In this document: piece by piece, positions 1-14,435 of the stretch
Layout of the letters: each line of letters begins with the position of its first letter
How positions within the stretch are numbered: position 1 is the stretch's first letter
Assembly: GCA_014529385.2 (NCBI GenBank)
Contig: CM043970.1
Coordinates: 41,225,279 to 41,289,278 of the forward strand
Direction of reading: 5' to 3'
From: Adiantum capillus-veneris
Lineage: Eukaryota > Streptophyta > Polypodiopsida > Polypodiales > Pteridaceae
DNA length: 64,000 bases
Notes under the pieces: model-generated
Told to the model about the DNA's origin: nothing
What the model saw: only the letters and a program-made list of their open reading frames with translations
Database searches by the model: none
Made by a program: the position numbers and the translations under genes

Positions 1-1205
1 TACAGCCTTATCATCCAATTTTCTGCGCTGCACTTGTGGCACCAAAGCATATGCCAAACAGCCAAAAACACGCATGTGCTCAATAGAAGGCTTTCTATCA
101 TGCCATGCTTCACATGGAGTAATAGACTGCAAAGCTTCTGTAGGACACCTGTTAAGTACATAAGTGGCACACATGATGGCCTCAAGCCAAAAAGAATGTG
201 GCAAAGCTTGACTTTTAACCATACATCGTGCCATTTCCGTCAGTGACCTGTTTTTCCTCTCAGCAACACCATTTTGCTGAGTTGTATAAGGCACTGTACA
301 TAGGTGTTTTATCCCACGACTAGCCAGAAATGCATTAAATTCATGAGACATATACTCCCCCCTCGATCGGAACGGAGGGTGCCCATAGTACATTTCGAGA
401 CATTTTCAGCCATAGCCAGAAATTGTTTGAAGCACATAAAAACTTCGGACTTTGCTTTTAGCGAGAATACCCATGCATGCCTGGAGTAATCATCAATGAA
501 AGTCACGAAGTACAGGTAATTGCCCAAGGACGGAGTTTGCATGGACCCACAAACATCACTATGCACAAGCTGCAACCTGCATGTGGCCCGAACTGAACCA
601 TCCTTTGGAAACTTAGAATGCTGCATCTTACCCAAAATACAGCCTTCACAAACATGTTTGATAGGTGCTTCAAGAGGCGGCAAAGAAGCAACCATATCAG
701 ATTTCTGCAAACGTAGCAAACTGGCAAAATTCAGATGACCAAAACGTGCATTCCAAAGTTTTGCATCTGAAATAGCCCTTGAATCTGCAACAGCATTTGA
801 AAAATTTTGTCCACACTTGTCATACAAAGTGAGCTTATACAGCCCACGGCACAAAAGGCCAGATGCAACAATTTCATCACCAAAACTGAGATCATGAACT
901 GTACATCTATCATCCACAAATTTTACTACAAGTCCAAGTCTAGCAAGTGCAGATACAGACAAGAGATTCTTCTTGATCCTAGGTACATAAAGTGCATCAA
1001 CAAGTGTGAAGGAACTGCCATTTGCAACAGTAAGTACAATCTTTCCAACTCCATGAATTGGATATGAAGCATTGTTGGCACAAGTGACTGAATTCCCATG
1101 AGGGACAGACTCGAGAGAGGTAAACAATTCACGATGTGAGGTAATGTGCTTTGTAGCACCACTGTAAAATACCACACATGTGAATCTGCAGCAACTGACA
1201 AGCAT
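1..1205 (-). pseudogene. Copia protease-integrase of copy A, broken
   Basis: On the minus strand this encodes the retropepsin active-site region and then the integrase. The protease motif reads YSGATKHIT where copy B has DSGATNHIT, because one base is missing at about 1165. The integrase shows the HHCC finger (HARFGHLN-like, then CEGC) and the first catalytic Asp in FIDDYSRH. The second is in LRSDRGG, after which a frameshift near 350 ends the frame. The remaining ~300 bp to position 1 still encode integrase C-terminal motifs such as IMCATYVLNRCPTE and VFGCLAYA in another frame. Reverse transcriptase would lie beyond the window. Confidence 0.85.
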
Positions 1206-2324
1206 GCATCATGGACAACAGGATTATAAGTGCACTCTGCGCTAAAAGCCCATTCTGCATCAACATCAGCATTACAGTCTCCTTTCACAGAAGACTCAAC
1301 AATGGCTGCATTTGTAGTGGAACCAGCATTTGCAGTGGAACCACCCTCTTTCTTCTTAGCCTTTTTGGCCTTCAACTTAGGACACGACTTGATCAAGTGA
1401 TCATTGGCTTTACAATAATGGCAACGCATCTTCTTTTTGCCCTTATCACCAGAATTTCCAGACGCATTGCTGCCAGCAAAAGCATTAGGAACAGAATTTT
1501 TGCCACTCGCAGCAAAACCATAAGAAGTGGCTGCATTATTGTTACCACCCTTTCTTTGAGAAGCAATAAAAGCCTGTTCAATGGCACACTGCCTAGTCCT
1601 ATTTTTTCTAGAAAGTGACTCTTGCAACAGCAATGTGTATAATGCATCAAACTTGACAACTTCAGGATTTCCTTGGGTCATCAGTCTCCAAGTACTAGCA
1701 AAAGTCTGGTAGGAATCTGGTAAGGCATCAAGAACAGTTTGCACAAGGGAACTGTCTGAAATGACTTCACCTGCAGAAATAAGTTGCTCATTGATATCCT
1801 TGACACTAGCAAGGAAAGTGTCCATATCATCTTCCTCATGCATAATCTTTGACTCCAGCTCTTTACGCAGCAAAGCAATTTCAGCTTCATTGCGGCTTGC
1901 ATAAAGACCAGCCAAAATATCCCAAGCATGTTTTGCAGATTTTGTTGAACACATGTGAGGAACAATGGTGCGCTTCACAGACAACACAACCAATGCATGA
2001 GCCTACGCATCCTTTACATCCCAACGAGCTTGTTGTGCTGTAGGCAAAACAACTCTAACAGCAGCAATCCTTGCAGCAAGACCTGCAACATCCTCAATAT
2101 CGCCTACATCCTCAAAACTAGGACGTACATCAATGCCCTGCACAATGTTCCAGACGCCCTTTGACACAAGAACATGTTGCATCAATGCCCTGCACAATGT
2201 TCCAGACGCCCTTTGACAGAAGAACATGTTGCATCATATAAGCCCACATAGGGTAGTTGTCCCCATCCAACCTGTCCTCAACAGCAAACATCTTGAACAC
2301 ATCTGTGTTGTTGTTGTCAGCCAT
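926..2324 (-). pseudogene. Copia gag of copy A, frameshifted
   Basis: Gag is the capsid and nucleocapsid protein that packages element RNA. The likely start is the ATG at 2324, followed by MADNNNTDVFK, which matches the start in copy B at 33533. The frame is broken at 2129-2232 by a 52-bp tandem duplication. The main body reads from about 1993 and carries a gag helical region (AWDILAGLY, ESKIMHEEDDMDTFL) and a CCHC knuckle, CHYCKANDHLIKSC. The next frame break comes at the protease junction near 1165. The end at 926 is the out-of-frame tail, not a natural end. Confidence 0.85.
2129..2232. repeat. 52-bp tandem duplication inside gag
   Basis: Units 2129-2180 and 2181-2232 are both 52 bp and differ by a single base. 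Copy B has one unit here. Since 52 is not a multiple of three, the duplication shifts the gag frame near its N-terminus. Confidence 0.92.
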
Positions 2325-2669
2325 GGTAAATGCTGCACCTGATGTGAAAACTGCCTGAAAATAGGAGAAACAAAGCGGGAACAAAACTTGCTTTATAGCA
2401 CAAACCGTAGAAAACTGTAAGGCACCTGTTATGCAGAAAATGGCACTGACAGATGTTTTGCACAAAATGATGAAATAGCATGTGCAGTATTGCCTGTAGT
2501 GGAAACGGAGGCCGAAATTAGCCCAAATCGAAAATCTGAGCAGACCAAGCTCTACGAGGACTCCTGAAGTATTTGTTGACTTGCGAACGCTCGCCAAAGC
2601 TCACTGAAATCGGAGAAAGTGAGCAGGCGTGTACTGGAGCAGCTGGCGACTAAGCCCGGGAGGACGCAA

Positions 2670-2684
2670 CCTGCTCTGATACCA
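2670..2684 (-). other. Primer binding site, initiator-Met tRNA type
   Basis: On the minus strand this reads TGGTATCAGAGCAGG, two bases inside the LTR end. TGGTATCAGAGC is the usual plant Copia site that pairs with the 3' end of initiator-Met tRNA. It fixes the LTR boundary and the minus orientation. Confidence 0.9.
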
Positions 2685-2686
2685 AT

Positions 2687-2916
2687 TGTTGGAATTAGGG
2701 TTGCAGAGAGACACACACAGCTTGGAGAAGACGAAGGAAGCTCGAGGAACACAATAGAGAGTGTGTTACTTAGTGTGCAATGGAAAGATGGATAGCCCTA
2801 GAGTGATGGGCGTATATACAATGCACGGGGGAAAAAACCTCCTGAAGAGGGAAAAAATGCCCCGGCGGTCCTAGTGTGTTCACACACATCACTACCACAT
2901 GTATATGGTAACAACA
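2687..2916 (-). repeat. 5' LTR of Copia copy A
   Basis: This 230-bp LTR starts TGTTG and ends CAACA on the plus strand, so it has the 5-bp inverted ends expected of an LTR. It matches the LTR at 33896-34115 over its whole length, and similarity stops at the same point in both. The minus strand has a TATA-like TGTATATAC near 2812-2820, probably the element's promoter. The partner LTR is outside the window, so insertion age cannot be estimated here. Confidence 0.88.
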
Positions 2917-3371
2917 TTGGTTCACTTTAGAGACAACATCAAAGCGAACGGCTCCACAATTATTGTGGCTAGAAGAAAATCTTGAGCTTCTGATGGTGTT
3001 TTGGATCCTTGATGCTCTCACACCTCTAAATCCCCCCCTGACTGTCTTCCTTCTGGTACCCACTTTTCATTGCGTGCCTTCAACCTCAAAACCGTGCAAT
3101 AGATCATGCACAATTTGATGCCCAACTTGGATGTCTCTAGAATGGCTCCTTTACCCTATAAAAAAACATATCATTGGCAAAAAACCCTTTTTGATGTATT
3201 TATTGTCAAATTTTAACCAAATGTGAAGCTCAAGAAAAGAGAGCAATTTTTACTCCAATTGCACGTCTAATTTATCAAGAGTCAACCACCGTTGCTTTGA
3301 TTTAAAAACGATGGATATCCATAGTGCTTAAGGAAAGCCTAACTTTTGAGAAGGAATTTCTCGCAGTTGGT
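2917..3371. other. Intergenic, no gene seen
   Basis: Unique-looking AT-rich sequence to the right of the copy A LTR. It has no convincing reading frame or repeat. The flank immediately after the LTR (TTGGT) is the candidate target-site sequence, but its partner lies off-window. Confidence 0.4.
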
Positions 3372-3485
3372 ATCTATTCTATATATTAAGCAGAGAGACA
3401 TTCAGGGGGCCACGTGGTGCAATTTGCTTCATCTGGCAGTGTGGCCCTGTATCTCCGGCAACAGGGAGGACAATGCGCGTGCAGC

Positions 3486-3552
<67 letters not shown>

Positions 3553-3901
3553 GGCCGAAGGCCGCCGGCCACACTAGTTAGAGGTAAAGAGGAGGATGGA
3601 TGGTAGATCAAAGCGGCTAGTTTTCAAAATGTGTACCATATAGGGTGGTTGAACTCAAGAGAATCACACATAGTCTTAGAATGCATTCTTTATTGATCAT
3701 TGGAGAGGTGGCAAGACACCCATAGTGAAAACGAGTACGGCCAGCTTCCTTCGGCGGCCTCTCTCTCTCTTCCTCCCTCCCGCCTTTAGCTTGTGCACAG
3801 GAGCTAAAGGAGTCCCTCTTTTGTTTGGACGTTAGCCTTCAACTTGCAGATTACACCACGTGTAAAGGTGACGCTCACTGCCGTTATAGAATAGAATAGA
3901 T
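3372..3901. mobile_element. Possible small non-autonomous DNA element with 11-bp inverted ends
   Basis: ATCTATTCTAT at 3372-3382 is exactly mirrored by ATAGAATAGAT at 3891-3901. Just inside, both ends also carry CACGTG boxes in mirrored positions (about 3411 and 3857). The 530-bp interior has no coding potential and holds a 65-bp (AG)n array. No clear target-site duplication flanks it. The left end also resembles the TC...ATATTAAG start of plant Helitrons, so class is open. Confidence 0.3.
3487..3551. repeat. (AG)n microsatellite
   Basis: About 32 uninterrupted AG dinucleotides. Apparent Arg-Glu or Ser-Leu reading frames across it are artefacts of the repeat. Confidence 0.98.
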
Positions 3902-3959
3902 GTAGCATGTATATAAATTAAGGATTATAGGTAATGGGAGCCTTCCATGAATGATTGCA

Positions 3960-4080
3960 ACAAGGTTTGATCACTGCATAAAGAACATCTCAAGAGACAT
4001 GCAAAACTGAACAGTGAACAACAAGGTTTGATCACTGCATAAAGAACATCTCAAGAGATGCAAAACTGAACAGTGAACAA
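3960..4080. repeat. ~60-bp tandem duplication
   Basis: Two adjacent units, about 3960-4020 and 4021-4080, are almost identical and differ mainly by a 2-base gap (agacatg versus agatg). They are non-coding. Confidence 0.92.
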
Positions 4081-4338
4081 CAGAGTATGTAAGTTTTGGC
4101 AATGTTGTCCATTTTTAGGGAATGTACTTGGCACAAATTTTTGCCAGGCATGTGAAACAAGATTTTGTAACCAAACATCCCCGTGATGGTACGGGAAGGC
4201 CCAGCACATGCGCCCACATGCCTTGTCCCACCCCTTTCTGTGTGGCCCTTCTCGCTACTCGCTACTCGCAAGGGCCAACTGCAGCATGCATGCAACGCGC
4301 ACAAGCTGTCGCTGGCTAAGCATCAAAAGTATGACTGC

Positions 4339-4339
4339 C

Positions 4340-4423
<84 letters not shown>

Positions 4424-4468
4424 GAAGCTGGTTTATGTAATGGAGTGTGTCCGTGTGGGGTGTGTGTA

Positions 4469-4544
<76 letters not shown>

Positions 4545-4566
4545 ACACACACACACACACACACAG
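4339..4566. repeat. Two compound (GT)n(AG)n(AC)n microsatellites
   Basis: The first array, 4339-4420, is (GT)n followed directly by (AG)n. The second, 4460-4566, is (GT)n, then (AG)n, then (AC)n. The same GT-to-AG switch occurs twice within 230 bp, so one may derive from the other by duplication. Confidence 0.97.
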
Positions 4567-9756
<5,190 letters not shown>

Positions 9757-9901
9757 GAATGGTGCACACACAACTGAATGTTTCAAGCTTCCTCATTTGT
9801 CATCGTAGCGTTCAAGAAAATGAGAAGTTCAGAGCACCTTAAGCTCACAAAACCTTGGAACATCCACATAGTGTGTGCATAGTGGTTTATGGAAGCAGCA
9901 A

Positions 9902-9949
<48 letters not shown>

Positions 9950-9992
9950 ATTCACAAGGCACAAAGTGTCTGCATAGTGTTTTTAACGGCAG

Positions 9993-10029
<37 letters not shown>

Positions 10030-10518
10030 TCTATGATCACCTGTTATCCCCCTCCTCCTCACATGGGACTCGTTTATTCTGTAACTAGGTCTGCATACAC
10101 ATGAGACCTTGACATATGTTCTCCGCGTTATAAAGTGACCATAAACACGATACAAATCAGCTCCACCACTTGGTATAGGCATATAGGCATATGCCACAAA
10201 TCTATGTGAAAAATAGTTTTTCATTATTTTCAAGGGTCTGCATAGTACCGCAAGAAGGAGAGTATGACTGCATACCGATGCATCAAGCTCAGCCCTATAT
10301 AGAACGCTATCATCGTATCACATCACTTTTCCCATAGAAGACACACACCATCTTTTATGATGCCAAAAGGAAGTCATTTTATGCAAAGACAACTATACCG
10401 TTCGGAAAAGGTAATCACGTATCAAAATCACATACATATGCAAGGCAACTCTTGAGAAGAGAGATCATTGAGGTTGAGGGAGACAGGAGATGTGTGTGTG
10501 TGTGTGTGTGACAGAGAG
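9757..10518. other. Downstream of the endoglucanase, microsatellites only
   Basis: This presumably includes the 3' UTR; no canonical AATAAA is obvious just after the stop. It contains (CT)n(AC)n at about 9901-9950, (CT)n at about 9993-10025 and (GT)n at about 10492-10510. The first two arrays sit in an imperfect ~90-bp duplication (GCATAGTG...GGCAGAAGC-like text precedes each). No gene seen. Confidence 0.5.
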
Positions 10519-10960
10519 AGAAATGAAATGAAATGATATATTAACGTCTACAAAAGGCCAAAATGACCTATGCGACCAAACTGATTACAATGGTGAGTCT
10601 AGTACCAAGTCTGGGTACAAACAAAGAAAACTACAAACTAGAAACTGAGATAGGAGTGCTATCGACTCCTATGGGTGGCTCGTAAGCTGAGCAATGGTAT
10701 AATGCCACGAAGGTACAAAATGGGGATAAGTGTCACCATGATGCAATATAGCAGTAGCATGAAGTCTATCCTGATCGACACTCTGGGTGTCGTGCTAGAA
10801 TCCCGTGGATCCTCTGCCGCAATCTCCGTCGGTGCTGTGTGGCTCCCTTCCTCAGTCGGGGTCGTCTCGATCTCCCCAACTCTATAGCTCGGTCAATGAG
10901 AGTACCATTGTTGTGTGTATGGGTGGGAACCGAGCTCTGTGGTGGTGGTGGCCCCTCTGC

Positions 10961-10962
<2 letters not shown>
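10519..10962 (-). mobile_element. LINE 3' end, copy 1 (5'-truncated)
   Basis: The minus strand encodes a short peptide with DRAIELGRSRRPRLR, the same block found in copy 2 (DRAIELGRARRPRLR at about 11320-11390). It ends, after ~200 bp, in a matching tail: a conserved CTGGGTACAAA-type stretch, then ATTTCATTTC units. Copy 1 stops abruptly at ~10962, next to copy 2's (AG)n tail. That is the 5' truncation typical of target-primed reverse transcription. Confidence 0.65.

Positions 10963-11008
<46 letters not shown>
10963..11008. repeat. (AG)n microsatellite at LINE tail
   Basis: About 23 AG units directly abut the ATGAA-type 3' tail of LINE copy 2. The copy 1 tail at ~10505-10520 also ends in a short GAGAGA run. 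Confidence 0.95.
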
Positions 11009-11011
<3 letters not shown>

Positions 11012-12290
11012 AATGAAATGAAATGTTATATTAAACATCTTCAAAAGGCCAAAATGACCTAGGAGACCAAACTGATACAATCTTGCTGGATCTAATCCAA
11101 TGTCTGGGTACAAAAATAAAATAAAAATGAAGTAAAGTGAAAGACTAAAATAATCATCAATGCCCGAGGATGCCCGGCATCTGGCGTTGTCCTAGAAAGT
11201 ATTGCATCGGTCATTGAAGAGATTCTTCAATGTCCACCTTTGTAAATAGTCGTACTAGGCGTCTCCCATGTCGTGCTAGAATAGTCCCGATCCTCTAATG
11301 GAGCCTCCATCGATGTCGTGGTCGCCCTCGTAGACGTGGGCGTCTAGCTCTCCCGAGCTCAATGGCTCTGTCAACTAATATACCCCTAATATAGGTGGGC
11401 TCTGATGTTTGCTGTGAGGCATGCTCGTCTGGCTGCCGAGTCTCTGCTCTAAAGAAATCAGTATCCCTTTGTGAATGTCTCCCACTGCCTAATCTCCTCA
11501 AGAGACTCTCCCTGTGTTTGCGCAGCTCTAGCGCAAACAAATTGAGGCATCTTTGATCCTGATATCTCATGACTCTAGCCAAAGGTCCAAAGCCTTCTCT
11601 GAATAGACAATGAAAGTGGTCTCGTATCTCATAGTATACCAGACAATGAAAAATGTGATGTAACTCTGTCTCTGGCTCTATATGACACAACTGGCATATC
11701 CTGGCCTCTATTGGTACTCTCCTAAATCTGTTAGTCTCAATATCTAGCTAATGCGATGATGTGCACATCTAACCAATAGCACATTGTATCTTATAGGATA
11801 AATGAGTGTCCATATAGGCCCGTCTGATCAGATATCCATCTTCTGTTGGTTGGAGAAGATGCTCTCTTTAGAAGGCCATCTTCGTACCCAACTCCTGTGT
11901 CAGCTGTATCCATGTGCTCCTGATATCAAGCTGAATCAAATCCTGACGTTTGAGTCTACCGATCTCTGTCCGTGTGAGAGATAGGGATGGTGCATCCAAG
12001 GAGTACTAGAACGGAGGTAGTCTATCATGATAGTGCGGTAGTTCCCAGGCTCCATAGGGTCCCCTGACTTGAAGATAGGTACGATAGTAGATAGACTCCA
12101 AGTATTAGGTAGGCCCATGCACATTGCACAGTTGAACATCGCTCCTAGAAGGTCTGCATGGCATGTATAAAATGCTTTGCTACTAGGCCATAGTGATCAT
12201 ATGCTCTCCTAGTCCTCATCCTATCAATGGCCTTCTTTTCCATCTTAACAGTAAAGAAAGCACGTGAGCGGGCATGGCTCTGGCGGATCT
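11009..12290 (-). mobile_element. LINE (non-LTR retrotransposon) relic, copy 2
   Basis: Two minus-strand coding islands identify a LINE. At 11936-12290 lies the early reverse transcriptase region with LPNTWSLSTIVPIFKSGDP and NYRTI, the usual motif before the palm domain. It is preceded by RRAYDHYGLVAKHF. At 11295-11760 lies the C-terminal zinc finger CQLCHIEPETELHHIFHC. The palm with the YADD box is missing between them, so this is an internally deleted copy. The 3' tail at 11009-11030 is repeated ATGAA followed by (AG)n. The clade is not resolved. Confidence 0.75.
11295..11760 (-). pseudogene. LINE C-terminal zinc-finger domain
   Basis: It reads ETNRFRRVPIEARICQLC and then HHIFHC, the CCHC knuckle that ends many LINE ORF2 proteins, with an Arg-rich tail DRAIELGRARRPRLRG. 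The frame is open over 131 residues but lacks the polymerase that should precede it. Confidence 0.7.
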
Positions 12291-12328
12291 GGAAGAGGTG
12301 GCTCGTGAAAGTGAGCGTGTGCGGAAGC

Positions 12329-12436
<108 letters not shown>

Positions 12437-12439
12437 ACA

Positions 12440-12723
12440 ACACCTGTGTGGGAAAGGGGGCGATCAATTCCCCACTGCCTACCAGAACAAGAGAACCTCA
12501 AGAAAACGTATTAGATACTATATGTGGGTACCCCCCTCGCCCCATATATAGATGCCATAGAGGAGGTCAAGCAGTGCAAGGGAAATGCCCACGACCCAAC
12601 ATAAAAAAGCTTGTGTAAGGCTCCTAGACAAGAGAAAGGCACGCCCATAAGTTGGCGGCCGCACAATACAATCATACATGCAAGCCCTAGACTTGTGAAG
12701 CAGCAGAGTGGTGTAAATCTAAC
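12440..12723 (-). repeat. Probable 3' LTR of a minus-strand LTR element
   Basis: On the minus strand a purine tract ending GAGAGGGGG is followed directly by TGTTAGATTTACACC, the arrangement of polypurine tract and LTR start. The first ~52 bp match another minus-strand copy at 27606-27658. A TATA-like ATATATGGGG lies near 12540. The far LTR end is obscured by the (AG)n array, so 12440 is approximate. Confidence 0.55.
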
Positions 12724-13165
12724 ACCCCCTCTCAGCACCTGATGCTGAACAAACCGCGTGAAGCCGAAGATGTGAGGCAAATGATGAAGATGTCTAATGC
12801 GATGTTCACTGAAGGACAATACTCCATGAGTGTAAGAACAATCTGGGGTGTCCTAACCTCCGAGAGATCTCCATGGTAAAGTGCAGTGTAGAAAACTGCA
12901 GTACTCCACCGATACAAGATGAAGAGACTGCGTGAAGGTCCCGAACTCGGTGTGAAAACAACTCCTTGTCGTGAAAGGAGTGCCAATAGACCTACAAGTG
13001 TCCTGCTCGATAAGATCTGTGGTGTCTAGAGTCAAACCAGTCTAGAGAAAATGGGGAAGCCCGCGAACCGTCATGAGAATGACCGGAATCCTGTCAATGC
13101 ATGAACCTGTAACCCAGTGTGGCCAGGTGGCTAAGCTGTAAAAAACTCCAAGAAGGTCAGATGTA

Positions 13166-13460
13166 GCAATCTACGCCGTAAACATCCTCCGAATCAAGGA
13201 AAGCCAGACTAAGCAATCTGCATTGTAGAAGCTACCGTAAGTTGCAGCAGTCACTGATAGATCGCACGAACCACCACCAAATGGTGTCTTATCAGTAGGT
13301 AGGGTAATCCAAGATGAGGGGAAAGCCAGACTCAACAGTCTCAGAAGAGGTGTGATCAGACCAAGCTGTCTGCACCGTGATTATCCTGTGTGAAGAAGGG
13401 AAGTCCGACTGAGCAATCTACGCTATGAATAATCTCTGAGAAGAGGAAAGGCCGGACCAA
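13166..13460. repeat. Degenerate ~47-bp repeats
   Basis: Units beginning GCAATCT(A/G)C and ending near CCGACTGA/CCAGACTAA start at 13166, 13213, 13365 and 13413 (47-48 bp each). A similar partial start is near 13460. They lie upstream of the LTR-like end, in the untranslated part of whatever element this is. They are unlike any repeat elsewhere in the window. Confidence 0.6.
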
Positions 13461-14128
13461 TCTATTTGCGCCGTCTTGCCTGCATCTCTTGCCTCCAATC
13501 CTCCGGTGTCCACCAAAACAGAATCCTCGCCAACAACACCACCAAGCCGCATCTCAGTGTGGCTCTCAATGTGAATGAGCTCGGAGTGGCCTGCTGCCCA
13601 AGTCGGAGGATAAGGCTGTTGTGAGGGTACTGAGGGTGAGTGTAAGTAACTCTGAAGGTAGCAATCCAATGGATCAGGAGTATAGAAGAGCAACTGCACT
13701 ACCATCCAAACCAGGCTCCGGGTGACTCCGGATGTAGTCGCGTGATGATGCCTGATCTCCCGCATCTCATGGGTAAACTCTCCGAGAGAGTCCAAAGAAT
13801 TGAAGTCCCACTCCAGTCTGTAGATCCAAGCAATGAACCTGTCCAAGAAGAGATCCAAGATCCTCTCCGTAAGTCCATGTAGATGCTCCTGTGTAAGCAA
13901 GTGATCTAACATGTCGAGGTCAAGTGGTAAGTGTCTGTCCACCCAAGATGGTGGTGTCTTCTCTAGGAATGTCATGATCCCATATGCCATGAGCATGGCC
14001 ATATCTCGTGTGTGTAGCGCGGATAATGTGTCGTGCTCTCTACAGTGGGTGCTCCTCAGTGCAATGTGCGTGACAATATCACTCGAAACAGATTGAAAAC
14101 AAAGGAACAATAGATAACAGTGACACAA
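13418..14128 (-). CDS. Unrecognised 236-residue reading frame in a repeated element
   Basis: The frame is open for 236 codons with no low-complexity bias. Its N-terminal block IVTHIALRSTHCRE recurs, in the opposite orientation, at 17522-17731, so it belongs to a dispersed repeat. I recognise no domain. It has several His, Trp and Asp residues mid-frame (DRFIAWIYRLEWDFNSLDSL) and a Gly/Val-rich end. It could be a divergent gag-like protein, a decayed transposon gene, or a chance frame inside a repeat. Confidence 0.35.
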   Translation of the reverse strand: MCHCYLLFLCFQSVSSDIVTHIALRSTHCREHDTLSALHTRDMAMLMAYGIMTFLEKTPPSWVDRHLPLDLDMLDHLLTQEHLHGLTERILDLFLDRFIAWIYRLEWDFNSLDSLGEFTHEMREIRHHHATTSGVTRSLVWMVVQLLFYTPDPLDCYLQSYLHSPSVPSQQPYPPTWAAGHSELIHIESHTEMRLGGVVGEDSVLVDTGGLEARDAGKTAQIDWSGLSSSQRLFIA

Positions 14129-14435
14129 TAGCAGACCAGAACATATGGCTCGACTATCTCAAAGAACCGATACAGACTCTGGCGTGCCAGCACTCTCAGC
14201 TCTAGCCCAAGACTCACAGGTACAATGGGGGTGTCGAGGCTCAGATGTGCAGGGATGGTGAAGACGTGCTGTGTGTATAGACTCGCTACTCTAGACGACG
14301 ATGCTGGACCATATATCTAGAAGATAACTCGATGATCCACCAACTACTACTCATATGTACAACCATAAAGAGCCACCAACGGCTCATAAATGCCAACCAT
14401 CTAAGTCTATCCCCAAACTGAGTGGACCACCGTCC
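14016..14435 (-). repeat. Left arm of a ~380-420-bp inverted repeat
   Basis: This arm is the reverse complement of 17270-17645, roughly 85-90% identical by eye. The arms are 2.8 kb apart. They look like two copies of one element inserted in opposite directions rather than the ends of a single transposon, since the flanks beyond each arm are unrelated. Confidence 0.8.

Larger units (their letters stand above)
1..2916 (-). mobile_element. Ty1/copia LTR retrotransposon, copy A (3' part off-window)
   Basis: A minus-strand Copia element runs from its 5' LTR (2687-2916) through primer site, gag and protease into integrase, and leaves the window at position 1 before reverse transcriptase. It shares order and sequence with copy B at 30159-34115, so both belong to one family. 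Internal order, read right to left, is LTR, PBS, gag with a CCHC knuckle, aspartic protease, then an integrase with HHCC zinc finger and catalytic core. Position 1 falls in the integrase C-terminal region. The copy is dead: a 52-bp duplication shifts gag, and a 1-bp loss hits the protease active site. The family assignment is firm; the element's 3' end cannot be seen. Confidence 0.93.

Noticed and set aside
3429-3611. Arg-Glu and Ser-Leu repeat frames over AG/CT arrays here and elsewhere (for example 4208-4633, 12145-12501, 28282-28634, 50147-50711, 59327-59835)
   Set aside because: They are translations of dinucleotide repeats, open in several frames on both strands, with no conserved sequence beyond the repeat.
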